Origin: Caldifarciminota bacterium
GTDB lineage: Bacteria; Hydrothermota; Tepidihabitantia; SM23-42
Assembly (NCBI GenBank): GCA_027026255.1
Contig: JALVOT010000017.1
Coordinates: forward strand, 62,001-126,000
DNA length: 64,000 nt
Direction of reading: 5' to 3'
In this document: piece by piece, positions 19,443 through 27,049 of the stretch
Position numbering within the stretch: position 1 is the stretch's first letter
How the letters are laid out: each line of letters starts with the position of its first letter
Notes under the pieces: generated by a model
Told to the model about the DNA's origin: nothing
The model's database searches: none
The model's input: the letters and a program-made list of their open reading frames with translations, nothing else
Position numbers and translations under genes: made by a program

Positions 19443-19470
19443 ATTATATACAAAAAAAAATCCGTGTCAA
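19443..19470 (-). promoter_or_regulatory. Promoter of the selenium operon
   Basis: Minus strand TTGACA, 16 nt, TATAAT. It would start transcription near 19436, giving a ~55-nt leader before the 57-aa ORF and ~230 nt before selD. Confidence 0.75.
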
Positions 19471-19547
19471 TATTTCCTAAAAATATCAGCTAATTCTTAA
19501 AGAAAAAATGACATTTTCCCCTTGCAATAACATAGAAAATCGACCCC

Positions 19548-19575
19548 TTGACATTTTACCTGTTTTTATTATAAT
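19548..19575 (+). promoter_or_regulatory. Promoter of the secreted-protein operon
   Basis: Perfect TTGACA and TATAAT boxes 16 nt apart, diverging from the selenium operon promoter. Transcription should start near 19582, leaving a ~195-nt leader before the GTG at 19777. Confidence 0.75.
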
Positions 19576-19666
19576 AGAACACTATGTTACCTTATTATGG
19601 GATAACAAAAATCTGTGAAGAGGACACAGGATTTGTGATCCATTATACCCACTTCTGTGCGTTAAA

Positions 19667-19728
19667 AAGGGGTGGGCAATGACTTCATTACGGTTCAGAG
19701 CCGGTCGGCTCTATGAATTAATCCCCTT
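19667..19728 (+). promoter_or_regulatory. Nested hairpin in the leader (possible structured RNA)
   Basis: Outer arms AAGGGG and CCCCTT enclose an inner perfect hairpin AGAGCC-GGTC-GGCTCT. The structure lies in the 5' leader and overlaps a small ORF. I compared it by memory with common riboswitch cores and found no match, so a regulatory role is only possible. Confidence 0.3.
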
Positions 19729-19780
19729 AATATATTTCTCAACAATTCTAAAAAAGATAAAAGAGAGGAGGTTTATGTGA
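19679..19780 (+). CDS. 33-aa small ORF coupled to the secreted protein gene
   Basis: ATG preceded by AAGGGGTGGGCA; encodes MTSLRFRAGRLYELIPLIYF and a basic tail. Its TGA overlaps the next GTG start (ATGTGA). Hydrophobic middle with basic ends. It may be only a leader peptide, or chance. The start context GGGGTGGGCAATGACT is nearly the same as that of the 57-aa ORF before selD. Confidence 0.35.
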   Translation: MTSLRFRAGRLYELIPLIYFSTILKKIKERRFM

Positions 19781-21573
19781 AACAATTGCTTATGATATTA
19801 GCAATACTGGCAACAGGACTGTATGCCAGCCAGCGGGTTGTGGTAATGGAAGAGTTTACTGCAACCTGGTGTACCTATTGTCCAGGCGTCGCAAGGGCAT
19901 TAGATGAAAACTATGAAAGGAGTTATGATTCTTTGGTGGTGATTGCCTATCATCCTTCAAGCAGTGGTGACCCCTTCTATTCAGCCGAGGCAAGATCAAG
20001 GGCAAGATTTTATAATATAGGCGGCTATCCCACCGCTATCGCTGATGGAATAGACACCGTATCTGGAGGTATGCATTCAGGCACTGCCTATCCACCCTTT
20101 CGTAAGTATCTGACTACACGCCTTGGTGTATCCAGCCCTCTGGAGATTGCCTTAGCCTGTAATTATGATTCAGCCGGCAATAATGGAACAGTTCAAGCGA
20201 TTATACATAATACATCAGGCAGTTCGATAAGTGGTTATCTCTATTATGTTATTGTGGAAAATGATATCTCTTACAACTGGCAGGGAATGAACCGACTGGA
20301 TTTTGTGATGCGTGATATGCTGCCCGATACTATTGGAGAATCAGTGACGATTCCGGCATCTGATACAATTATCAGGTCAACCAATTTTACAATCAATTCC
20401 AGCTGGAATGAACATAAATGCAAGATTGTGGTCTTTGTCCAGGCGTCAAATCATGAAATCTACCAGGGGGCTGAAATCGGACTGTTTGATACCCCGGAGA
20501 TGACTTACTATGGAATGGACCTTACTGAAACCAGTGGAAACGGTAACGGAATCGCTGAACCTGGAGAAACGATATCAATAAGTGCCTACGGCAAAAATAT
20601 GGGAGATGGTATTTATACCGGAAACGCCTCTGTCAGTTGTTCTGATTCATATATAACAATAACCAATTCATCACCTCAATCTGTTTCCCTTGGTTCTGGT
20701 GATATGGGAAATGTATTGAATTTCACATTCAATATCAGGGCAAATTGTCCTGTTCCCCATCAGGTTCATTTTAATCTTAACTTTGGCAATGGGCATACCT
20801 CTTCAATTCCGTTTATCATTACCACCCGACCAGGATTTTCTGATAACATCGAATCAGGCCAGGGCAATTGGACACATTCCGGCATTAATGATAACTGGCA
20901 TATTACCACCCATAAAAGCAATTCACCATCCCATTCCTGGTATTGTGGGGCAGAAGGTTCCTGGCAATATACCAATGAAAATGATGCCAGGCTTGTATCC
21001 CAATACTTTGTTGCGACTCCGGATAGTCTTTTGTATTTTTACCATCAATATAATTTAGAGGCAGATTATGACTACGGATATATTGAGGTAGATGATGGTT
21101 CAGGCTGGTTTCATATTCTTGATGATGTAACCGGTTCCCAGACTTCCTGGACCCGGGCTTCCTATTCACTATCAAACTATACCGGGGAAACCATCCGGCT
21201 TAGATTCAGATTTATCAGTGATTATAATCAAAAACAGGAAGGCTGGTATATTGATGATATTCTGGTTCCTACATATATTGGGGTCAAAGAAAATCAGAAA
21301 GAATCGGCTGACCGTGTAAGTCTTCAGGTTATACCCAATCCATTTTCAAATCAGGCAATAATTCAATTCCAGACACCGCAAAACAACAAAGATACAGGGA
21401 TAAAAATCTATGATTCCTCAGGAAGACTGCTCAGGCAGTTCAACAACATTAAAAATCAGGTAGTCTGGAATGGAACCGATACTAAAGGAAGAACAGTTTC
21501 TGATGGTATCTACTTTGTCAAACTGAGCACTGATAATCGACAACTAATCAAAAAAATAATTTTAGTAAAATAA
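19777..21573 (+). CDS. Secreted Omp28/thioredoxin-like protein with T9SS sorting domain
   Basis: 598 aa from a GTG start with GAGGAGG. Signal peptide (KQLLMILAILATGLYAS), then an Omp28/thioredoxin-like domain to about residue 240 with the redox-type motif TATWCTYCPGVARALD. A beta-sandwich with NGIAEPGETISISAYG follows, then a MAM/jelly-roll-like region (IESGQGNWTHSG ... GWYIDDILVP). The C-terminus (VIPNPFSNQAIIQF ... DGIYFVKLSTD) is a type IX secretion sorting domain. The protein is probably exported and anchored at the cell surface. The role of the CTYC thiol pair is unknown; a paralogue lies two genes downstream. Confidence 0.82.
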   Translation: MKQLLMILAILATGLYASQRVVVMEEFTATWCTYCPGVARALDENYERSYDSLVVIAYHPSSSGDPFYSAEARSRARFYNIGGYPTAIADGIDTVSGGMHSGTAYPPFRKYLTTRLGVSSPLEIALACNYDSAGNNGTVQAIIHNTSGSSISGYLYYVIVENDISYNWQGMNRLDFVMRDMLPDTIGESVTIPASDTIIRSTNFTINSSWNEHKCKIVVFVQASNHEIYQGAEIGLFDTPEMTYYGMDLTETSGNGNGIAEPGETISISAYGKNMGDGIYTGNASVSCSDSYITITNSSPQSVSLGSGDMGNVLNFTFNIRANCPVPHQVHFNLNFGNGHTSSIPFIITTRPGFSDNIESGQGNWTHSGINDNWHITTHKSNSPSHSWYCGAEGSWQYTNENDARLVSQYFVATPDSLLYFYHQYNLEADYDYGYIEVDDGSGWFHILDDVTGSQTSWTRASYSLSNYTGETIRLRFRFISDYNQKQEGWYIDDILVPTYIGVKENQKESADRVSLQVIPNPFSNQAIIQFQTPQNNKDTGIKIYDSSGRLLRQFNNIKNQVVWNGTDTKGRTVSDGIYFVKLSTDNRQLIKKIILVK

Positions 21574-21581
21574 AAAAACTA

Positions 21582-21616
21582 TTGTCAGGGCAGAGATTCG
21601 GACTCTGCCCTGACAA
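21582..21616. terminator. 14-bp perfect inverted repeat between two secreted-protein genes
   Basis: TTGTCAGGGCAGAG and its exact complement flank a 7-nt loop. On the plus strand no T-run follows; on the minus strand a run of seven T does. It may stabilise or partly terminate the plus-strand message within the operon. Confidence 0.6.
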
Positions 21617-21635
21617 ACCAAACAAAGGAGATGCT

Positions 21636-22319
21636 ATGAAAAAGTTGTTTATAATTATGTTAATCAATATATTACCGCTCTTCGCCCAATACGGTTTCAA
21701 TTTTTCTTGCATTAATGATACGATTCAATCCGGCAATAATAATGAAGTAAAATTCTATTTTCGTTTAGAAAATACCGGAGCGGTGCCTGACAGTTATCTA
21801 TTTGATTGTCGGGTTGTTGATTCAGTCCCCGGATGGGGTGAAATCTATTGTGTAGGTGGGCGCTGTGCTGAACCTGGAATACCCCTTTATGATTATCTTG
21901 ATTCCGGTGCGGTAGATACCACAATTGATGTCGCCGTCTACCCTAAACCGTCTTCTGCCACCGAAATTATCAACCTTTTCTGTCAATCAATCGGTGATCC
22001 CACGCTCAAGGATTCTATAAATATCTATGTAGTTGGTGTCCAGGCGGTCCAGGAAAAAGAAAAAGACAATGAAAACATAATACTTAACCTCTATCCTGTT
22101 CCATTCAAAAACAGGCTTATTATCGGCTCAACACAACCTGGACAGATAGAAATCTTTGATGTCACGGGAAAAAGGATAAAGGCGTTTGAAATCAAAAAAG
22201 AGGCGCTCTGGGACGGCACTGATATTTTTGGGAAAACACTGCCATCAGGAGTCTATGTCATAGGGCTAAAATACAATAATAAATGTATTCAGCGCAAAGT
22301 GATAAAACTTAAAAGATGA
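21636..22319 (+). CDS. Secreted protein with T9SS-type C-terminal domain
   Basis: 227 aa. I start at MKKLFIIMLINILPLFAQ (ATG after GGAGATGCT), which gives a clean signal peptide; the ORF track start 18 codons earlier falls in the hairpin. The middle (~residues 20-140) is a beta-rich domain with two cysteines in VGGRCAEPG and one in INLFCQS, resembling a small Ig-like fold. The C-terminus (LNLYPVPFKNRLIIG ... LPSGVYVIGLKYN) is a T9SS sorting domain. It overlaps the next gene by ATGA. Confidence 0.72.
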   Translation: MKKLFIIMLINILPLFAQYGFNFSCINDTIQSGNNNEVKFYFRLENTGAVPDSYLFDCRVVDSVPGWGEIYCVGGRCAEPGIPLYDYLDSGAVDTTIDVAVYPKPSSATEIINLFCQSIGDPTLKDSINIYVVGVQAVQEKEKDNENIILNLYPVPFKNRLIIGSTQPGQIEIFDVTGKRIKAFEIKKEALWDGTDIFGKTLPSGVYVIGLKYNNKCIQRKVIKLKR

Positions 22320-23104
22320 AAATAAAGTTTCTTTTTTTCCTCAGCCTTATCTTTCTGATTCATTGTTCCGAGGCACCGATACCTGAAAAAGAAACAACCG
22401 GCCGGGTTGTTCTTGCTGAGCTTTTCACCTTTGCCCGATGCACCTATTGCCCCTTTGCCGAGGCGGCATTAGACAGCCTTTCTGAAGAGTATGGTGATAG
22501 TCTGGCAGTAATCGCCTATCATCGTCAGGTTACCGGTGATACATTAAGTCCAACTTATGTTGCGGTTCGGGAATCTCTATACCAGATTGACCTTTCTCCT
22601 ACGGTGGTGTTTGACGGCACCCATTCGGTTCAGACTGAAGACCCAAAACAGGACTATGCGATATATAAAGGCTGGATTGAAAGTGAACGACAGCAAGAAC
22701 CCAGAATAGAATTAAATCTTGAGGTCGGTCTTATCGGTTCTGCAATGAATACGACCATTGATATAATACCGATTGACTCGATTCCGGATGGAGAATTCAG
22801 ACTATTTGTTGTTATTTATGAAGATAGTGTCCATTTTCATCAAGCCGGGGCAACCGATTCAATCTATAATTTTGTAATGCGGGCAATGGCACCGGATGAA
22901 TATGGGGTACCGATTCAATTTGCTGGTTCGGATACGATTAGCCGGGAGTTCAATATCAATATTAAGCCTTTCTGGAATCATGAAAAACTCGGTGTGGTTG
23001 CATTTGTGCAGAATATGGATAATAAAGAAATTTTACAGACGGTGGTGGAAAAATCTAATGCGCACATACGTCCTCAACATCTTTCCGGAAAGAACCCTGA
23101 CTGA
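22316..23104 (+). CDS. Omp28/thioredoxin-like lipoprotein
   Basis: 262 aa with a lipoprotein signal (FLFFLSLIFLIHCSEAP; lipobox cysteine at ~17). The Omp28-like thioredoxin fold carries FTFARCTYCPFAEAALDS, then AVIAYHRQ and a SPTVVFDGTHSV strand matching the cis-Pro region. It resembles the first domain of the gene two upstream but lacks the long C-terminal extensions. It should sit on the periplasmic face of a membrane. Its ATG overlaps the previous stop (ATGA). Function not known beyond a probable thiol role. Confidence 0.75.
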   Translation: MKIKFLFFLSLIFLIHCSEAPIPEKETTGRVVLAELFTFARCTYCPFAEAALDSLSEEYGDSLAVIAYHRQVTGDTLSPTYVAVRESLYQIDLSPTVVFDGTHSVQTEDPKQDYAIYKGWIESERQQEPRIELNLEVGLIGSAMNTTIDIIPIDSIPDGEFRLFVVIYEDSVHFHQAGATDSIYNFVMRAMAPDEYGVPIQFAGSDTISREFNINIKPFWNHEKLGVVAFVQNMDNKEILQTVVEKSNAHIRPQHLSGKNPD

Positions 23105-23116
23105 GATTATCAAGGA

Positions 23117-23230
23117 TTAACGGCGTAAATCCTGTATAATCTCTTCAGTATAGTCAATCGGTGTCTTGTTGTCAAACTTATGACCACGGTGTCGGTGTTG
23201 GCTATTATAGTACCCGGGCTGTAAAACGGT
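23117..23230 (-). pseudogene. Transposase C-terminal remnant
   Basis: The minus strand reads QPGYYNSQHRHRGHKFDNK followed by TPIDYTEEIIQDLRR and a stop, the typical end of IS481/IS3-like integrase-core transposases. No upstream catalytic region or terminal repeats are seen, so only a fragment is left. Confidence 0.6.
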
Positions 23231-23322
23231 GAAAGATGAAAATCGATTTCTGCAGGCAGAGTATCTCCATTTCATATCCGACTGAATAACTTCAAAAAGC
23301 CGGCAGAATTACCACCAACAAC

Positions 23323-23347
23323 TGCCTCCCCCTTGCTGGGGGAGGCA
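23323..23347. repeat. 10-bp GC-rich inverted repeat (REP-like or terminator)
   Basis: TGCCTCCCCC and its exact complement around a TTGCT loop, followed by GGGTGGGGGTGG and a T-run. The motif resembles short dispersed palindromes known in many bacteria. It could also end transcription of the secreted-protein operon. Confidence 0.6.
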
Positions 23348-23445
23348 GGGTGGGGGTGGTTTTTATTTATGTAATATAATTATTCAAAAAAATAAAACAC
23401 ACCCTCCCCTTAATCCTTTCCCATCAAGGTCGGGAAGATAGGGGA

Positions 23446-23473
23446 TTGACAATCAATGGTTTTTGTGTATATT
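23446..23473 (+). promoter_or_regulatory. Promoter of the FTR-selD gene
   Basis: TTGACA, 16 nt, TATATT. Transcription should start near 23480, about 150 nt before the FTR-selD ATG. Confidence 0.65.
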
Positions 23474-23516
23474 TACAATATATGTGCCGATTTCAATGCT
23501 TTAGTGGAGGCAAAAG

Positions 23517-23630
23517 ATGATGCCGACCACCAGGAGGTTGGGTCAACCTCAAAAAATTTTTTACTGCATTTTATTTCAGCATTTAGTCTTCTCCAATAAC
23601 AGGTTTAAAATTATCAAAGGAGGCCTTTAA
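23517..23630 (+). CDS. 37-aa small ORF coupled to FTR-selD
   Basis: Two ATGs after GTGGAGG; encodes MMPTTRRLGQPQKIFYCILF and a basic tail. Its TAA overlaps the next ATG (TAATG), as for the small ORFs before selD and the ABC operon. A terminator-like hairpin lies inside it, so a leader-peptide role is possible. No homology recognised. Confidence 0.4.
   Translation: MMPTTRRLGQPQKIFYCILFQHLVFSNNRFKIIKGGL
23534..23562 (+). terminator. Attenuator-like hairpin in the FTR-selD leader
   Basis: GAGGTTG-GGT-CAACCTC, then six A and six T. It lies inside the 37-aa ORF, so translation could prevent it from forming. The T-run is not directly after the stem, which makes termination uncertain. Confidence 0.35.
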
Positions 23631-24934
23631 TGGCGGATATTGAAGAAATTTACAAAAATAATTATGCCCGTCTTAAAAGGTTTGCAGAAAAAAAGGGATT
23701 GGTCTTCAATTCCAATCAAGACTGGGTTGAACAGATTATAAGACTGATGGCAAACAATTACCTTGAATATAAAAAATATTATTGTCCCTGTAAACAACAC
23801 CATCCCTTAGACCCGGAAAAGGATGCAGTCTGCCCCTGCAGTGACCTTGACAATGAGATAAAGAAAGACGGCCATTGTCATTGTCGTCTGTTTTATCGTC
23901 TTGATGCAGAAACCGCCCGGATGAATATACTGGAAACAATAACCTGTCCGGGTTGAGCAAGTAAATTATCATCTGCACAGTTAGTGCAGGCCCTTTCAAT
24001 ACTACCGGAGATTAAAGACGAAAATCTCCTGGTAGGGATGAATACTGCAGATGACGCCGGCGTCTACAGACTGAGTAATAATGTCGCAGTCGGTCTGACT
24101 GTCGACCTCTTAACCCCGATGGTTGATGACCCCTATATCTATGGTGCAGTTGCCACAGCAAATTCTATTTCTGATATATATGCAATGGGTGGTGAGCCGA
24201 AACTTGCCCTTAATATAATTGGATTTCCTGGCAACGGCAATCCTGAAACCCTTGGGATGATATTAAAAGGCGGTCAGGATAAGGCAACCGAAGCCGGAGT
24301 TTTAATCCTGGGCGGCCATACATTCGTAACATCAGAAATCAAATATGGACTCTGCGTGATTGGATATCTCCATCCAGATAAGATTATTTCCAATGCAAAG
24401 GCAAAACCCGGCGATATTTTGATATTGACCAAGCCGATTGGTGTGGGCACGATTATTCAATCCACGCTTGTAGGCAAAAAAGATAAAAAATTATTAAAAC
24501 CAGTAATTAAGGCGATGACTGCACTAAATCGGGATGCCTCAATAGCAATGCGTAAGGCTGGAGCGAGTGCCGCAACTGATATTACCGGGTACGGTCTGGC
24601 CGGACACCTGGTTGAAATGGCAAGGGCAGGTGGGGTTGGTATTGAACTTGATGCCGAAAAGATACCGGTTCATAAGGGCGCATTAGCATTATTAAAAGAA
24701 GGATTAAAAGAACCGGGCATTGCAATGAACCTTGGTTCATTTAAAGAAGCGGTTGACCTGGATAAAATCGACCCGGTACTGGGTCAACTCATTTTCGGTT
24801 CTGAGACCTCCGGCGGGCTGGTGATTGCAATTTCTGAATCTAAACTGGCACGATTTGGAGAGGTCTATACTGATAAATACTGGGTCATTGGTAGAATCAC
24901 AAAAGAGCACCCAGAAAGGTTGAGGGTTTTGTGA
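23630..24934 (+). CDS. selD: FTR-SelD fusion: ferredoxin:thioredoxin-reductase domain joined to Sec-containing SelD
   Basis: The ORF track splits this in two, but both parts share one frame and are joined by a TGA at 23954-23956. Residues 1-~92 are an FTR catalytic-chain domain (YYCPCKQHHPLDPEKD, CPC, CHCRLFY), holding a 4Fe-4S cluster and redox thiols. A short linker leads to TCPG-U-ASKLSSAQLVQAL, the SelD N-terminus with Sec at the catalytic position and lysine at +3. SelD motifs follow (NTADDAGVYRLSNN, ANSISDIYAMGG, DITGYGLAGHLVEM). Total 434 residues. A SECIS-like hairpin follows the UGA. An internal ATG 12 codons before the Sec has no ribosome site, so fusion is the simplest reading. Presumably it makes selenophosphate, with the FTR domain reducing the Sec or a selenium donor. 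Confidence 0.82.
23954..23989 (+). promoter_or_regulatory. Sec UGA with SECIS-like hairpin in FTR-selD
   Basis: UGA, 16 nt, then a perfect 6-bp stem CTGCAC / GTGCAG closing the 5-nt loop AGTTA. The loop begins 22 nt after the UGA and has G at its second position, both as in the bacterial SECIS consensus. Confidence 0.75.
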
Positions 24935-24968
24935 GTATAGTTATCTTTGTATATCAGAGGGGAAAGAT

Positions 24969-25097
24969 ATGAGGAGCAAGAACAAAGGGCCGGGCTGGCC
25001 CTCTGGAAAGAGGATCTCCTCAAGTAAATATCATATCAAAAGATATGATCAAAGGATAAATCCAACCATAAAATCATCAAGAAAGGAGGTAAGATGA
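24969..25097 (+). CDS. 42-aa small basic ORF coupled to the ABC importer
   Basis: Begins MRSKNKGPGWPSGKRISSSK, with AGAGGGGAAAG before the ATG and a TGA that overlaps the next gene's start (ATGA). It is very basic and has no membrane segment. Two hairpins lie inside it (AGGGCC/GGCCCT and ATCATATC/GATATGAT). It may be a small protein or a translated leader. No family recognised with confidence. Confidence 0.45.
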   Translation: MRSKNKGPGWPSGKRISSSKYHIKRYDQRINPTIKSSRKEVR

Positions 25098-26227
25098 AGC
25101 AGATCCTTGGATCTATATTCGCTTTTATATTACTGTTTATCGGTTGTGCACCAACCGAGGTGCCGGTTCTTAAAGTCGGTTATGTGGGTCATGACCATCA
25201 ATCTGCCTTGTATGTCGCCTGTTTAGAATCGCAGAGGACAAAGACGGATTGTGGTGTCTATCTCAAGGAAATAGAGCCGAAAAAGCATTACGAATTGATT
25301 AAGAATAACAAAAAGATTGCGGATGTTGAACTCATTCTATGTGGTGGTGGTTCCAAGATGCCCACGATGATGTCCCAGGGCACATTCGAGGTCGGCTTCG
25401 GCGGTGTTGCGGCGGTTGCCTTTTTTACTGACAAAGGCGCACCGATGAAGATTATATCACCTCTGCATACCAAGGGTGATATGTTGGTTCTTCAGCCGGA
25501 TAATCCGGTCAACTCCTGGAAAGAATTTGTCGCCTGGGTTAAAAAAGAGAAAAAGCCTGTTAGAATCGGTTTTAAGAATCCGGTTGCGGTTGCCAAATTG
25601 ATATTTGAAAGGGCATTGGAAGCTGAAGGACTTACCTATACCAGTGATAAGTCAGACCGCAAAAAGGATGTTTTGATGGTGCTTTTAAAAGGTGAAAAGA
25701 ACCTTGTTCCCGGTCTCCAGAATAAGATAATCGACGGCTATGTCTCAAATAATCCCTGGTGTGCGATTGCCGAGAGTAAGGGTATCGGTAAGATTGTTGC
25801 AGATTTAAATGACCTCCCACCCGGAATCTGGAAGGACCATCCCTGTTGTTGCATTGCAGCTACAGATTCAGCAATGGTCAATAAAAAAGAGGTGATAGAA
25901 GAGTTTCTCAAACTGATTATCTTGGCAACCCAATACGCAAACGAAGACCCTGAGATGCACGCACGGGACGCCTCAAAATGGATTGGAACATCATTAGAGG
26001 TTGAAAAGAAATCCTTACCCACATCAGGGTTCACTACTAATCCTACAGAAAAATGGAAGCAGTCGATGCAGGTCTGGATTGATGAGATGACGCGACTGGG
26101 TAAATTAAAGGGCAAATTAAAGGGTAAAAATGGTAAAGAGGTTGAAAATATCCTCTATGACTTCAGTCTTCTTAATAAGGCAGCAAAAGAACTGAAGACA
26201 AAAGGAATTTTAAAGACCTGGTATTAA
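25094..26227 (+). CDS. ABC importer substrate-binding lipoprotein (NitT/TauT-like)
   Basis: 377 aa. Lipoprotein signal FAFILLFIGCAPTEV (cysteine ~18), then a two-lobed periplasmic binding fold of the NMT1/SsuA type: LKVGYVGHDHQSALYVACLE, GTFEVGFGGVAAVAFF, IIDGYVSNNPWCAIAESKG. A run of cysteines (DHPCCCIAATD) is unusual. It heads a tightly spaced set with permease, ATPase, FTR protein and outer-membrane barrel. Relatives bind sulfonates, nitrate, or thiamine/riboflavin precursors. The ligand here cannot be read from sequence; neighbours suggest a methylated or S/Se-containing compound. Confidence 0.85.
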   Translation: MKQILGSIFAFILLFIGCAPTEVPVLKVGYVGHDHQSALYVACLESQRTKTDCGVYLKEIEPKKHYELIKNNKKIADVELILCGGGSKMPTMMSQGTFEVGFGGVAAVAFFTDKGAPMKIISPLHTKGDMLVLQPDNPVNSWKEFVAWVKKEKKPVRIGFKNPVAVAKLIFERALEAEGLTYTSDKSDRKKDVLMVLLKGEKNLVPGLQNKIIDGYVSNNPWCAIAESKGIGKIVADLNDLPPGIWKDHPCCCIAATDSAMVNKKEVIEEFLKLIILATQYANEDPEMHARDASKWIGTSLEVEKKSLPTSGFTTNPTEKWKQSMQVWIDEMTRLGKLKGKLKGKNGKEVENILYDFSLLNKAAKELKTKGILKTWY

Positions 26228-26230
26228 AGA

Positions 26231-27049
26231 GTGAAGACGGTTCTGCTTGGACTCATCATTCCCATTCTAATCCTTATAGTCTGGGAATATTTTGCGGTTA
26301 AAGTGGATAATACATCGCTCCTGCCCCGGGTTGAGGCGGTATTTGATCGACTTGCTCATCCCTTTACCAATCTTCTGGATACGGGTAGTTTTGTCCATCA
26401 TATTCTGGTGAGCGCAACCCGGGTTTTACTGGGATTTCTGCTTGCCGTGATTATCGGGGTGCCTCTGGGTCTGCTTGTGGGCAGGATATTGCTATTCCAC
26501 AGGTTATTCAGTCCCATCATTGAAATTCTGAGGCCGCTCTGCCCAATCGCCTGGATTCCATTTGCAATGGCGATATTCAAAACCTATACAATCGCTGATA
26601 TCTTCGGTTTACATTATACTACAAATATCTTTGGCCAGATTCAGCTGGGTATGCTTTTTGTCATATTCTACGGTGGATTCTTTCCGATATTTTTAAATAC
26701 GGTGCACGGTGTGAAATCGGTGAAATCACTCTATATTGAATCTGCATTATTGCTCGGAGCAAACCAGCGCGATATATTTAAAAAGATTATCCTGCCCTCG
26801 TCAGCACCGGCAATCCTCACCGGGTTGAGGGTTGGCCTGGGTATTTCCTGGATGGTTATTATTGCGGCTGAGATGTTACCGGGTAGTGATGCAGGTATCG
26901 GTTATCTCATAATGTTCTCATACGAACTGGCTGAGATGGACATTCTGATTGCCAGTATGATTCTGATTGGTGCGGTTGGTGCAGTATTGAGTTATGGGGT
27001 TAAGGTGATTGCGGACCGCACCGGCCGCTGGCAGGCAAGGGAGCGGTGA
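26231..27049 (+). CDS. ABC importer permease (SsuC/TauC-like)
   Basis: 272 aa with a GTG start 3 nt after the previous stop. About six membrane helices; the conserved EAA loop is ESALLLGANQRDIFKKIILPSSAPAIL. Forms the inner-membrane channel for the binding protein before it and the ATPase after it. Its stop overlaps the ATPase start (TGATG). Confidence 0.9.
   Translation: MKTVLLGLIIPILILIVWEYFAVKVDNTSLLPRVEAVFDRLAHPFTNLLDTGSFVHHILVSATRVLLGFLLAVIIGVPLGLLVGRILLFHRLFSPIIEILRPLCPIAWIPFAMAIFKTYTIADIFGLHYTTNIFGQIQLGMLFVIFYGGFFPIFLNTVHGVKSVKSLYIESALLLGANQRDIFKKIILPSSAPAILTGLRVGLGISWMVIIAAEMLPGSDAGIGYLIMFSYELAEMDILIASMILIGAVGAVLSYGVKVIADRTGRWQARER

Noticed and set aside
19590-19776. Known riboswitch in the leader of the secreted-protein operon
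   Set aside because: The hairpins do not match any riboswitch core I can recall; only a structural note is kept.
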